A DNA stretch of 35,106 nucleotides from an uncultured Clostridia bacterium (GCA_947625735.1 CANQPL010000024.1:1-35106); one strand, 5' to 3'. Shown: positions 25,246 to 34,859, counted from the first letter of the stretch. Notes: generated by a model from the letters alone, not told the origin. Program-made: numbers and translations.

Positions 25246-26934
25246 ATGGAATTACAGAAACTCAGTACCGATGTACTTATCATCGGCGGCGGTACGGCGG
25301 GCTGCTATGCGGCGATAACTATAGGGGAGCATTCTCCCGATACCAAGGTACTCATCTGCGAAAAGGCAAATATCCGCCGCAGCGGCTGTCTTGCCGCAGG
25401 TGTAAATGCTTTGAATGCCTACATTACCGATGGTCAGACACCACAGGATTATGTGGACTATGCAAGAAAAGATGCCGAAGGTATCGTGCGGGGCGATCTG
25501 CTCCTTACCATGTCCGAGAAGCTCAACGCCGTGACTGAACATTTGGAGCGGCTGGGACTTGTTATCCTAAAGGACGAAAAGGGAAAATATGTTACCAGAG
25601 GAAAACGGAATCTGAAGATAAACGGCGAAAATATCAAACCTTTGCTTGCTGATGCGGTATATAGTATGAAAAATGTTACGGTGTTAAACCATGTCAATAT
25701 GACGGACTTTTCTGTTTCGGAAAATCGGATAAAAGGTGCATTCGGATTTAACGTCCGAAAGGAAATTTTCTACAGCATTACCGCCAAAGCCGTAATAATC
25801 TGCACAGGCGGCGCAGCGGGACTTTATCAGCCCAACAACACGGGTTTTTCACGCCATAAAATGTGGTATCCTCCTTTCAATACGGGAGCGGGCTACGCTA
25901 TGGGAATACGTGCAGGTGCGGAAATGACGACCTTTGAAATGCGCTTTATTGCGCTTCGCTGCAAGGATACCATTGCGCCCACAGGTACACTTGCACAGGG
26001 TGTGAGTGCAAAACAGATAAATGCGCAGGGAGAAGTTTATGAAGATAAATACGGTCTTACCACATCGCAGAGGGTGCATGGCACTGTCATGGAAAATATA
26101 AACGGCAGAGGTCCATGTTATCTGAAAACCGAGGGTATCACGTCCGAACAGGACGATGCACTGCTCAGAGCATATCTGAATATGTCACCCTCTCAGACCA
26201 TAAAATGGCTGGAAAGCGGGAAAATGCCCTCACAGCAGAATGTTGAGATCGAGGGTACAGAACCATATATCGTGGGCGGTCATACTGCAAGCGGGTACTG
26301 GGTCGATACTGACAGGGAAACTACCATACACGGGCTTTTTGCCGCAGGAGATGTGGCAGGCGGCTGTCCTCAGAAATATGTGACAGGCGCATTGGCAGAG
26401 GGCAGCATTGCAGCACAGTCCGCACTCAGGTATATAGATTCTCATGATTTTTCAGGGATAAGTGATGAGGAAATTTCACGGCATTTTTGGGAGGCGGAAA
26501 AGTTTCTTGATCGGGATAATGCGCCTTTTGACTGTGAACAGCTGGAAGAAGCCATGCAGACCGTAATGGACAGGTATGCAGGCGGTATAAGGACAAATTA
26601 CCGCTACAATGAAAAGCAGCTTGCTGCTGCCAATGAGAGAATATCACAGATAGAAAAACTTGCCGAGACGCTTTGCGCAGATGATATGCATGAGCTGATG
26701 TCAATTTATGAACTCAGAGAAAGACTTACCGTCTGCAAAAGCCTTATCGCACATCTTGCGGCAAGAAAGGAGACACGCTGGCACAGCTTTGCGGAAAATC
26801 TTGACTACCCGGAACGGGACGATGAAAATTATCTCTGCTACATCAATTCAAGGCTTGAAAACGGCAGGATAAGGATCATCAGGCGCAGACCGGTAAAGGA
26901 GGACGAACACTATGAGCATAATGATCGACAGTGA
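25246..26934 (+). CDS. aprA: Adenylylsulfate reductase alpha subunit-like flavoprotein
   Basis: A 562-residue FAD protein of the fumarate reductase/AprA family. The dinucleotide site is GGGTAGCYAA, and the region WYPPFNTGAGYAMGIRAGAEMTTFEMRFIALRCKD matches AprA closely in pattern (only key segments quoted), as does the FAAGDVAGGCPQKYVTGALAEGS FAD segment. AprA reduces APS to sulfite and AMP. It is shorter than the dissimilatory enzyme (about 650), and the operon has no dsrAB or cysH, so an assimilatory role is likely. The ATG at 25246 is used, four bases after the trxB stop; the longer frame starting at 25060 is inside trxB. Confidence 0.88.
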   Translation: MELQKLSTDVLIIGGGTAGCYAAITIGEHSPDTKVLICEKANIRRSGCLAAGVNALNAYITDGQTPQDYVDYARKDAEGIVRGDLLLTMSEKLNAVTEHLERLGLVILKDEKGKYVTRGKRNLKINGENIKPLLADAVYSMKNVTVLNHVNMTDFSVSENRIKGAFGFNVRKEIFYSITAKAVIICTGGAAGLYQPNNTGFSRHKMWYPPFNTGAGYAMGIRAGAEMTTFEMRFIALRCKDTIAPTGTLAQGVSAKQINAQGEVYEDKYGLTTSQRVHGTVMENINGRGPCYLKTEGITSEQDDALLRAYLNMSPSQTIKWLESGKMPSQQNVEIEGTEPYIVGGHTASGYWVDTDRETTIHGLFAAGDVAGGCPQKYVTGALAEGSIAAQSALRYIDSHDFSGISDEEISRHFWEAEKFLDRDNAPFDCEQLEEAMQTVMDRYAGGIRTNYRYNEKQLAAANERISQIEKLAETLCADDMHELMSIYELRERLTVCKSLIAHLAARKETRWHSFAENLDYPERDDENYLCYINSRLENGRIRIIRRRPVKEDEHYEHNDRQ

Positions 26935-27220
26935 AAAATGTATAGGCTGCGGCAGATGCGCTGAGGTTTGTCCCGGAAATCTTATCGCAATGGACGGTAA
27001 GGCGTATATGAAATATCCAAAGGACTGCTGGGGCTGTACTTCCTGCATAAAGGAATGTTCTGCGGGTGCAGTGAAATTCTTTCTCGGTGCAGATATGGGC
27101 GGTATGGGAAGTCTTGTGCATACAAGGCAGCAGGGGGATATTCTTACATGGGTAATGGAATGTCCTGACGGCAGCGTAAAAGAAATTCACATAAACAGAA
27201 AAGAATCCAATCGGTATTAA
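26912..27220 (+). CDS. aprB: Adenylylsulfate reductase beta subunit-like 2[4Fe-4S] protein
   Basis: A 102-residue iron-sulfur protein with two cysteine sets: [11 protein letters not shown] near the start and [11 protein letters not shown] around residue 42. The tryptophan in CWGC and the following [16 protein letters not shown] fit AprB, where a Trp near the cluster helps pass electrons to the FAD of AprA. It overlaps aprA by 23 bases, supporting a two-subunit complex. It lacks the long C-terminal tail of dissimilatory AprB. Confidence 0.88.
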   Translation: MSIMIDSEKCIGCGRCAEVCPGNLIAMDGKAYMKYPKDCWGCTSCIKECSAGAVKFFLGADMGGMGSLVHTRQQGDILTWVMECPDGSVKEIHINRKESNRY

Positions 27221-27233
27221 AGGAGTGAAGCAG

Positions 27234-28133
27234 ATGAGTGAATTATCACATCTTGATGAACTGGAGGCAGAAGCAATATACATTATCCGTGAGGTCGCTG
27301 CGGAATGTGAAAGACCTGTCATGCTCTATTCTATCGGCAAGGACAGCTCTGTTATGCTGCATCTTGCCATGAAAGCGTTTTATCCCGAAAAGCCGCCCTT
27401 TCCGTTTTTGCACATTGACACTACATGGAAATTCCGTGACATGATAAAATTCCGTGATGAAACTGCAAAGAAACTCGGCATAGAAATGCTGGTTTATACC
27501 AATGAAGAGGGCGTGAGAAGGGGTATCAATCCCTTTGACCACGGTGCAGCGTATACGGATATCATGAAAACGCAGGCACTCAGACAGGCTCTGACAAAAT
27601 ACGGATTTACGGCGGCATTCGGCGGCGGACGGCGTGATGAAGAAAAATCAAGGGCAAAGGAAAGGATCTTTTCTTTCCGCAATTCGGCGCAGGCGTGGGA
27701 TCCGAAAAATCAGCGTCCCGAGATGTGGAAGCTTTATAATACAAAGATAAACAAAGGGGAAAGCATTCGTGTTTTTCCGATATCAAACTGGACGGAAAAG
27801 GATATATGGCAGTATATCCGCCGTGAAAATATTGAGATCGTACCGCTGTATTTTGCGGCAGTGCGTCCTGTTGTAGAGCGGGACGGTACGCTCATTATGG
27901 TAGATGATGACAGATTTCCTCTTAAAGAGGGGGAAAAACCGGAATACAAGTCGGTGAGATTTCGTACCCTTGGCTGTTATCCGCTTACAGGCGCAATGGA
28001 ATCCACAGCGGCGACACTTGATGAAATTATTGAAGAAACGCTGAGTGCCGTTTCCTCTGAACGCACTTCAAGAGTTATAGACAACGAAGCGGCAGGAAGC
28101 ATGGAACGCAGAAAGAGAGAGGGCTATTTTTGA
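27234..28133 (+). CDS. cysD: Sulfate adenylyltransferase subunit 2
   Basis: CysD makes APS from ATP and sulfate, driven by GTP hydrolysis in CysN. The 299-residue protein has the PP-loop SIGKDSS (33-39), [30 protein letters not shown] and [15 protein letters not shown], all family hallmarks. The ATG at 27234 is preferred over GTG 27225 because AAAGGAG lies 8 bases upstream. It overlaps cysN by one base (TGATG). Intact and of normal length. Confidence 0.96.
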   Translation: MSELSHLDELEAEAIYIIREVAAECERPVMLYSIGKDSSVMLHLAMKAFYPEKPPFPFLHIDTTWKFRDMIKFRDETAKKLGIEMLVYTNEEGVRRGINPFDHGAAYTDIMKTQALRQALTKYGFTAAFGGGRRDEEKSRAKERIFSFRNSAQAWDPKNQRPEMWKLYNTKINKGESIRVFPISNWTEKDIWQYIRRENIEIVPLYFAAVRPVVERDGTLIMVDDDRFPLKEGEKPEYKSVRFRTLGCYPLTGAMESTAATLDEIIEETLSAVSSERTSRVIDNEAAGSMERRKREGYF

Positions 28134-29815
28134 TGAAAGGGTTACTGAAATTTATTACCTGCGGAAGCGTGGACGACGGCAAGTCAACGCTCATCGGGCA
28201 TATTCTGTATGATGCAAAACTTCTTTATGCCGATCAGGAAAAGGCGCTTGCTCTTGACAGCAAAGTGGGGAGCAGAGGCGGTAAGATAGACTATTCCCTT
28301 TTGTTGGACGGTCTTATGGCGGAACGGGAACAGGGTATCACCATTGATGTGGCGTACCGCTATTTCACAACCCAAAAACGCAGTTTTATTGTTGCAGATA
28401 CCCCGGGGCATGAAGAATACACACGGAATATGGCGGTAGGTGCTTCCTTTGCTGATCTTGCCGTAATACTGGTGGACGCTTCACAGGGGGTGCTTGTCCA
28501 GACAAGGCGGCACGCAAGAATATGCAGTCTTATGGGAATAAGATATTTTGTTTTTGCGGTAAATAAAATGGATCTGGTGGGATACAGCTTATCCCGTTTC
28601 CGTGAAATTGAAAAACAGATAGAAACTCTCAGCAAAGAGCTTTCTCTTGCAAATGTGAAGATCATACCGCTTAGTGCCACAGAGGGCGACAATGTTACCG
28701 TAACGTCAAAAAATATGGACCGGTACAAAGGCGAACCGCTCCTCACCTATCTTGAAAATGTGGATATAGATGAGGACGAAACAGAAGATGGCTTTTATAT
28801 GCCTGTTCAGCGTGTATGCCGTCCCGATCATACATTCCGAGGATTTCAGGGACAAATTGAATCGGGAAGTATTTATGCGGGTGATGAAATAACTGCTCTG
28901 CCCAGCGGAGAAAAGGCGCACATAAATACGATTTATGTTACCGACAGGAAGGTTTCCGAAGCACACAGAGGACAGCCCGTAACCATTACCCTTGACAGGG
29001 AAGTAGATGTGTCAAGAGGCTGTGTATTGACCAAAGATACGGACATTCCTGTGTGCGGAAGGCTGAGGGTTTCTCTTCTCTGGATGGACGATGAACCGCT
29101 TGTTACGGGAAAAGAGTATCTTGTAAAACTCGGGACAAAAACCATTACGGGTATTCTTACAAAAATCCACCATGCGGTGGACGTAAATACCGGTGAAAAA
29201 ATGGCTGTACAGACACTTTCAAAGAACGGGCTTGCGGTTTGTGAAATAAGTCTTGCAGAGGGGATAACTGCGGATACATTCAAAAATCATAAGACGCTGG
29301 GTGAATTTATTCTGATCGACCGTGTAACAAATATGACCTCTGCCTGCGGTGTTGTTCTTGAAACAAAACGTCAGGCACAGCAGACAAATAAAGCATCATT
29401 TGTCAACGGTGATATCAAAGCAAGAGGAGATATTTTTGAGGAATTTTTCTACGATACCTCAAGTCTCAGTGTATTAAAATACCGTTCTGTACATGAGACG
29501 TATACCATAGGAGATACAATTCCGCTGACAGGCGAAAGCTATTCCTATCCTGAAAATTTTGATATTCTTGTACTCCGTGACAATACCGCCGTAACTGTAC
29601 GGTCAGGAAAGATCGCACAGATCATTTCCTTTGATGAATACACCTATACAGGTGTTCCCGTTGTTAATGGACGGGGATTTGAAATTCTGGTGTTCTCGCA
29701 GGAGGACGTAAAACGTTTCTTTGCAGAGTATGACCCGGAGGATCCTGAATTTTTCAGACGCCATATGAAATTTGATACCTATCGGAAGGTGGCTTTTTCA
29801 GGCTCGGATAAATAG
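28133..29815 (+). CDS. cysN: Sulfate adenylyltransferase subunit 1 (GTPase) with novel C-terminal extension
   Basis: CysN is an EF-Tu-like GTPase that powers APS formation by CysD. The 560-residue protein has G1 GSVDDGKST (11-19), AEREQGITIDVAY, G3 DTPGHEEY (D89) and G4 NKMD (N144), then the usual beta-barrel domains. Plain CysN is about 475 residues; here about 140 extra residues follow from about 420 (FVNGDIKARGDIFEEFF to the end). This region has no P-loop, so it is not the APS kinase domain of CysNC fusions. It contains VVNGRGFEILVFS and an acidic stretch, and I do not recognise it. The lack of CysC fits direct reduction of APS by AprAB. Confidence 0.93.
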   Translation: MKGLLKFITCGSVDDGKSTLIGHILYDAKLLYADQEKALALDSKVGSRGGKIDYSLLLDGLMAEREQGITIDVAYRYFTTQKRSFIVADTPGHEEYTRNMAVGASFADLAVILVDASQGVLVQTRRHARICSLMGIRYFVFAVNKMDLVGYSLSRFREIEKQIETLSKELSLANVKIIPLSATEGDNVTVTSKNMDRYKGEPLLTYLENVDIDEDETEDGFYMPVQRVCRPDHTFRGFQGQIESGSIYAGDEITALPSGEKAHINTIYVTDRKVSEAHRGQPVTITLDREVDVSRGCVLTKDTDIPVCGRLRVSLLWMDDEPLVTGKEYLVKLGTKTITGILTKIHHAVDVNTGEKMAVQTLSKNGLAVCEISLAEGITADTFKNHKTLGEFILIDRVTNMTSACGVVLETKRQAQQTNKASFVNGDIKARGDIFEEFFYDTSSLSVLKYRSVHETYTIGDTIPLTGESYSYPENFDILVLRDNTAVTVRSGKIAQIISFDEYTYTGVPVVNGRGFEILVFSQEDVKRFFAEYDPEDPEFFRRHMKFDTYRKVAFSGSDK

Positions 29816-29832
29816 TTCAGACAGTAAATTTT

Positions 29833-29892
29833 ATAAGGGATTTTCTGAAAATCGGAACATGAGCAGATTTCAGATAATCCCTTATTTTTTAT
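29833..29892 (+). terminator. Terminator of the metY-cysN operon
   Basis: ATAAGGGATTTTCTGAAA (29833-29850) pairs with TTTCAGATAATCCCTTAT (29868-29885), with small mismatches in the middle, followed by TTTTTTAT. It lies 17 bp after the cysN stop. Confidence 0.85.
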
Positions 29893-30266
29893 GCTGACTT
29901 GCAGTATCAATATTATTAATCACGCCCACAGCATAAATCCCCCAACAGGAATGAAAAAACAAAAACCACACTATACAAAACAGAGTGGTCAAAACTGCCA
30001 TAAGCTATCAGCCGCAAATCTTTGTGTGTGATTGCCATAATCTGCACAATCTAAGATAAAATATGCAGCCGGATTTGTTGATTCCTTCAAATGTATTTTA
30101 AAAAAGAAACAATTTGCGTTGCTGAATCGTTATTTATAATAAGCGAGAAAATTTGTATCCCGCAGGAGTTAAAAGATTGATGAAGATAATAAAGAAGTTG
30201 TACACAAGCTAAAAATTATAATAATTTTGCTGTACCAAAAGAAATTGTAACAAGGAAAGAATACAG
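29893..30266 (+). other. Non-coding gap upstream of the broken ABC exporter
   Basis: An A+T-rich 374-bp stretch without a convincing gene. It has a TATAAT at 30217-30222 without a good -35 box, and AAGGAAAG just before the first permease ATG. A minus-strand frame of about 40 codons from near 30036 shows no recognisable family. Confidence 0.4.
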
Positions 30267-31147
30267 ATGAAATATATTTTAAAAAATCTGAAAGCATTAA
30301 TAAAAAATGAGGGCATGATATTCATGCTTATGATCGTATGCATAATTTCATCATCGCTTATTATAAATTTTTCTTATGGATTATATCAGAATTATAATGT
30401 CATAAAAAACGAATCAAAAAGTGATCTTTTGGCAATAGCATCAAATGATTCCGGCGCAAGCGACAGCTGCACCGATTATCTGACATCAAGAAAAGAAGGA
30501 AAAAACTATGGCTTATTATTCAAGGAAAGGAGTATGAAGTCATCGGCTATCAGAAATTGTCTGTGAGTCCCATAATTCCATTTGAATCACTTGATAATAA
30601 TACAGAATTTCAGAATGAAATATGGATTGGCTTTGATAAATCTATTAAAAGAACTCAGTATGATGACATCAAATCAACCTTTGACAGTTATTTTGGCGAT
30701 GCAATAACAATTCCCGAATTGGATATACCCGAATCGGAAAATATATATCTGTATAATACAATTATCATTATTTCCGTCTTAATTGCAGCCCTTGCGGCTA
30801 TCAATTTTGCGATACTATATAAATATATTCTTGAAAAAAGAGAGAAGTACATTGCTGTCTTTCGTATCTGCGGCTGCACAAAACTTAATGCCGCAGCGAT
30901 CTTTCTGACAGAATGTATGATTATAACAATTCCTGTTTTTATTGCATCAACGATCATATATGACAGAATGCTGCTGCCGCTCCTCGGACATTATTTTATA
31001 TATATGGAGCAGGCTTACAGCTTTGCAGTCTATGCTGTAATTTGCTTTATATATATAGTAACCTCAATAATAGTCCTGATAATAATGCTTGCTTTGACCT
31101 TATGGGGAAAAACACTTACCGAGCTGAAAGCGGGTGCTGATATATGA
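30267..31147 (+). pseudogene. FtsX-type ABC permease 1, frameshifted at an A run
   Basis: The first frame (30267 to 30566) gives an N-terminal membrane helix, MLMIVCIISSSLIINF, and part of the outside loop. The continuation (LWLIIQGKEYEVIGYQKLSVSP, to 31147) is one frame back, and holds three more helices and an end typical of an FtsX/MacB four-helix permease. The frames meet at six A bases (30500-30505). One missing A would explain it, or the slippery heptamer A-AAA-AAC, in the right phase, could permit -1 ribosomal frameshifting. Joined length would be about 293 residues. Such permeases pair with an ATPase to export or remove peptides, lipids or antibiotics. Confidence 0.75.
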
Positions 31148-32150
31148 TGCTTAGACTCGCATATAAAACGCAGTATCCTTATGAACATACTGATCGTATT
31201 GCAGATGACTGCTGTGTATATAATTATCATACTAATGACATCTGTAATTACTTCACGCTTTGCTTATTATACCCCACTTAGATGCACTTATTAATATGTA
31301 TCAGCCGGAGCTTAGCAGCGGAAATTGGTTCGATTTAAATGATAGCTATTGCGGGCTTGTTCCGGCAGTTGTTTCTCAGAATGATTTAGGATTGCAGATC
31401 GGTGATATTATTTCTATGCCGTGTTTTTCAGAAGCAGGGAAGGTAGATATAATAATAATCGGAATTCTGAGAGAAGGCGCACGGATCCTTGATATTAAAG
31501 GAGCAGACGGAGAAGATATCAGTTATGACAATCTTTATATGAGTTATTATTATGAAATTGAAGAAGAACCATTATTCATCATGCCGCAAAGCCGTCTTGA
31601 GGATCATGGAGTATTGGTACAGGTAGATGGACCTGTTATATTGACTTATAACGAGAATGTACCGGAGGAAACAAGAAAGCATAATGATTTAATGATAAAA
31701 AATATGGTCGTTCTGAGTTCAATTAATGGTGAGGATTTAAGAAAAAACAGTATCAAATATATTTTTTCGCAGATGTACACGCTGTTTCCGATTTTAGCTT
31801 CTGTTTTTATTTTAACTATTGTTAGCGCTGTAAGTGTTAATGCGATCACGACTAAAAGACAGCTCAGAAGCTATGCAATTTATTGCATATGCGGACTTGA
31901 ATGGCGGCGGTGTACATTAATAAATTTTGTTTCTGCCGTAATCACTGCAACAGCTTCTATGTCTTTAGGAATAATAATATTGTTAATTGCAGATAAGGTC
32001 GGATTACTTGCAAATACAACGATAAAACCGGATTTAATATGCATAGCCGTATGCTTTTTGACTGCCTTAGTGTATTCGGTAATATCGGTAATTCTTCCTG
32101 CTAAAATAATAAACAGCAGTACGCCAAATCAGATTTTGAAATCTAATTAA
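31144..32150 (+). pseudogene. FtsX-type ABC permease 2, two frameshifts near the 5' end
   Basis: It starts with ATG overlapping the stop of permease 1 (ATGATG/TGA). Reading MLRLAYKT in frame one jumps by +1 near 31171 to a frame giving the first membrane helix (ILMNILIVLQMTAVYIIIL), then +1 again near 31280 to the long frame that runs to 32150 with LDALINMYQPEL, an outside domain, and three more helices (ASVFILTIVSAVSV; VITATASMSLGIIILL; DLICIAVCFLTALVYSVISV). Four helices and a large outside loop match an FtsX permease. With two shifts it is most likely inactive; sequence error is the alternative. Confidence 0.75.
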
Positions 32151-32165
32151 ATTGAGAGGATACAT

Positions 32166-32834
32166 ATGATAAAATTAAATAGAGTAGGAAAAATCTATAA
32201 TAAAGATAGTGCAAATGAATACAGAGCATTAGAAAACATTGACTTTACTGTAAATGATGGAGAGATGGTTGCTATTATCGGAAAGTCAGGTGCAGGAAAA
32301 TCAACGCTGTTACATGTTTTAGCTTGTATCGACAGCTATGAGGAGGGAGAATATTATTTAGATAATTTACTTATAAAAAATCTTAACGAAAAAAATCTTT
32401 CCCATATCAGAAACAGTAAGATCGGTATTGTTATGCAGGACTTTGCATTGATCGATGATTTTTCCTGCATAGAAAATGTTATGCTGCCTCTTGATTTTGC
32501 AAAAGTAAAACGAAACGTAAAATTACAAAAAGCAATGACAGCACTTGAGTCTGTGGGAATGTCTCAGATGGCCAAAAAGACAGTGAACAGGCTGTCAGGC
32601 GGACAAAAACAGCGTGTTGCTATTGCAAGAGCAATAGTAAACGATCCGAGCGTAATACTTACAGATGAACCTACAGGTGCATTGGATACCAATAATTCAG
32701 CGGAAATTATGTCGCTTTTTCATTTATTGCATGATAAAGGCTGTACTATGATTATAGTAACTCATGATATGGAAATCGCAAAGCAATGCGAAAGAATAAT
32801 TGAAATCACAGATGGAAAAATTATTAATGGATAA
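32166..32834 (+). CDS. ABC exporter ATP-binding protein (MacB/LolD/SalX type)
   Basis: An intact 222-residue ATPase. Walker [10 protein letters not shown] (about 39-47), Q-loop [10 protein letters not shown], signature LSGGQKQR, Walker [13 protein letters not shown] and the switch HD in [10 protein letters not shown] are all present; the DEPTGALD form is typical of MacB/LolD/BceA/SalX transporters that work with FtsX-type permeases. It begins 15 bases after the second permease, with GAGAGG upstream. Its partners appear broken, so it may be a survivor of a decaying operon. No histidine kinase or response regulator is adjacent. Confidence 0.92.
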   Translation: MIKLNRVGKIYNKDSANEYRALENIDFTVNDGEMVAIIGKSGAGKSTLLHVLACIDSYEEGEYYLDNLLIKNLNEKNLSHIRNSKIGIVMQDFALIDDFSCIENVMLPLDFAKVKRNVKLQKAMTALESVGMSQMAKKTVNRLSGGQKQRVAIARAIVNDPSVILTDEPTGALDTNNSAEIMSLFHLLHDKGCTMIIVTHDMEIAKQCERIIEITDGKIING

Positions 32835-33324
32835 AAAGGCAGATAATTGCGGTGGAGATATTTAAAAATTATGGCTCTGAGAAAAAATTTCTGTAAATTT
32901 ACCAACAAATTACTTGAAAAAAAATAAAAATTATCATATAATTTTGAGCGATTATTGGAGAGAACTGTGCGGTAAAATAAAAAGCTCGTTACCTGCTTTA
33001 TCTATTAATTAAAAATCCACTGCTTTAGTAAAAAAATATTACCTTTAAAAATACTCCCCGCAACCCGCGTAAAATCGAAGTTTGCAGGGAGAAAATAATT
33101 ATTACCACTCCACACTAAAAATCAAATTCTAAACAAATCTGTATAGAGAATATGATCCGCTGTGAGTCGATTTGATATGAAGTGCCACTGTTCTTTTGGC
33201 TGTAATGACTTTTGCTATCAAAAAGCTATCACCGAAATGCTATCATTTTTAGCTTACGGCGGCGGCTTTTATTCATTATAGCATAGATCAACGGGAAATG
33301 CAAGAGGGTTGTCTATTATTTACG
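32835..33324 (+). other. Non-coding region before the insertion sequence
   Basis: About 490 bp, A+T-rich. It holds a weak hairpin, CTCCCCGCAA (33054-33063) with TTGCAGGGAG (33082-33091), that could terminate minus-strand reading (TATTTTTA follows), and a cluster of GCTATCA repeats at 33214-33245. I see no gene. Confidence 0.5.
33214..33245 (+). repeat. Three direct GCTATCA repeats
   Basis: GCTATCA occurs at 33214-33220, 33225-33231 and 33239-33245, spaced 11 and 14 bp apart, near one helical turn. This could be a protein-binding cluster; no flanking gene tells which. Confidence 0.4.
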
Positions 33325-33347
33325 CGGTATTTCAACGAGTAAACAAA
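33325..33347 (+). repeat. Left terminal inverted repeat of the insertion sequence
   Basis: CGGTATTTCAACGAGTAAAC plus CAA... continues to 33347; it is the exact reverse complement of 34551-34573 across 23 bases. Confidence 0.9.
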
Positions 33348-33423
33348 ATGTAAACAAAATGTAACCGGACAAGTAAGAAAAATATGGTATAATAAAAGAA
33401 AAAGCGTAAGGAAGGAAAAAACC

Positions 33424-34550
33424 ATGAAAAAACTTAGTCTGGAAGAAATACTTGAGGGTATAGAGGATAGTAGACGCAGCAACAGTGTAATATATCCATT
33501 GCATGAAGTATTGTTTATCATGTTGGTAGCGATAATATGGGAGCAACATCATATTCAAAAATAAAAATGTTTGGACAAAGCCGTAAAGAATGGTTTAAAA
33601 AATTTCTTAAACTCGAAAACGGTATACCGGATGCGAATACTTTTCGATACATTATGATGAAAATAAGTCCGTCAAAAGTGCATGAGATGTTTGTGGAATG
33701 GATGAAAACAGTCATACCCGAAATAAAGGGCGTTGTGGCGATCGACGGGAAACAGGCAAGGCGAACCGGAGATTTGCAAAAGCGTCCGGTTCATGTGGTA
33801 AGTGCCTTTGCAAGTGAATTTGGATTGGTCATAGGACAGCTTGCCTGTGAAGAAAAAAGTAATGAAATAACTGCAATTCCGCAGCTTTTGGATATGTTGG
33901 AGATAAGGGGCTGTATTGTTACAATTGATGCAATGGGAACACAAACGGAAATTGCCGAAAAGATACGTGAAAAAGAAGCCGATTATATCCTTTCTTTAAA
34001 GAACAATCAGCGGACTTTATATAACGATGTGAAGTTGTTTATGGACGAATACGCCAAGGATACAGAAGCAAAAACTGATGATATTTATGCTTACACATTA
34101 GACGGTTCTCACGGAAGAATTGAAAAACGTAAGTGTTTTATCTGCAATGATATAGGCTGGCTGAACGGTCGTGAAAAATGGGCGGATATTCATGGTATCG
34201 GAATTATAATTTCTACAGTTGAAGAAAAAGAAACTGTTTCGGAACAGAGACATTATTTTATTTACAGCTGTAAGGATCTTAATGCTGCCGGGCTTATGAA
34301 AGCAAAAAGGAAACATTGGAGTATTGAAAATTCTCTTCATTGGGTTCTGGATATGGCTTTCAGAGAGGACGAAAGCAGAGCAAGAAAAGACTTTTCAGCA
34401 GAAAATTTTAATGCCATAAGACAAATTGCTTATAATATCCTAAAATCTGATTCTTCCTTCAAAGGCAGTTTCCCCGATAAACAGTTTAAATGTATGCTTG
34501 ATTCGGCTTATCTTGATAAAATTATTCGCAATTGGCTTGCTTGTTCATAA
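33424..34550 (+). pseudogene. ISAs1-family transposase, frameshifted at codon 39
   Basis: The ATG at 33424 follows AAGGAAGG and a TATAAT box, and encodes the family's N-terminal helix region (LHEVLFIMLVAII). At 33538-33540 one base is missing from an expected Cys codon (TG then GGAGCAACATC), so the frame changes; the continuation from about 33540 (GATSYSKIKMFGQSRKEW) runs to 34550. Joined length is about 376 residues, normal for ISAs1. The DDE residues are visible: AIDGKQARR, TIDAMGTQTEIAEKI and the late Glu in RKHWSIENSLHWVLDMAF. Only the single missing base prevents a full protein. Confidence 0.85.
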
Positions 34551-34573
34551 TTTGTTTACTCGTTGAAATACCG
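34551..34573 (-). repeat. Right terminal inverted repeat of the insertion sequence
   Basis: TTTGTTTACTCGTTGAAATA followed by CCG is the reverse complement of the left end. It directly follows the transposase stop codon. Confidence 0.9.
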
Positions 34574-34859
34574 TATCCTAGAAGTATCTCATCAGTTCTA
34601 TGAGCTGATAAAAGAAAGTCAGGAAAATATTACCACCAGACTTGGCAAACAGCTTCGTATGAACAGAAGCATTCAGGCTGAAGGTGCTTTCGGGGTTATC
34701 AAGGAGGATTATTCTTTCCGAAGATTCTTGTGCAGGGGTAAGGCTAATATCAAAACTGAGTTTACTTTGCTGGCAATGGCTTTTGACATAAAGAAGCTTG
34801 CTGCTAAGATTTCTCAGAACCGATTGGGAATTTCGCTTTTTGAACTTAAAACAGGATAA
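34574..34859 (+). pseudogene. C-terminal fragment of an IS1182-type transposase
   Basis: The frame reads out of the insertion-sequence end and encodes about 94 residues. The segments LRMNRSIQAEGAFGVIKED and YSFRRFLCRGKANIKTEF are the typical C-terminal block of IS1182/IS5-like DDE transposases, including the Glu of EGAFG. The N-terminal three quarters are absent, and I did not find them left of the insertion sequence, so the remnant was cut by the element or by later deletion. Confidence 0.75.

Larger units (their letters stand above)
33325..34573 (+). mobile_element. ISAs1-family insertion sequence, inactivated by frameshift
   Basis: A 1249-bp element bounded by perfect 23-bp inverted repeats and filled by one transposase gene of the ISAs1 type. 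The ten bases on each side (ATTATTTACG left, TATCCTAGAA right) are not a target duplication, which suggests a later rearrangement or deletion at one end. The right edge meets a fragment of another transposase. Confidence 0.85.

Noticed and set aside
28133-29815. CysNC fusion with APS kinase
   Set aside because: The C-terminal region has no P-loop, and downstream reduction by AprAB does not need PAPS.
29941-29992. Inverted ACCAC/GTGGT pair as a regulatory hairpin
   Set aside because: Only 5 paired bases with a long loop; no support for function.
33054-33091. Strong terminator after the ABC ATPase
   Set aside because: The stem is interrupted and lacks a plus-strand T run; at most a weak minus-strand signal.
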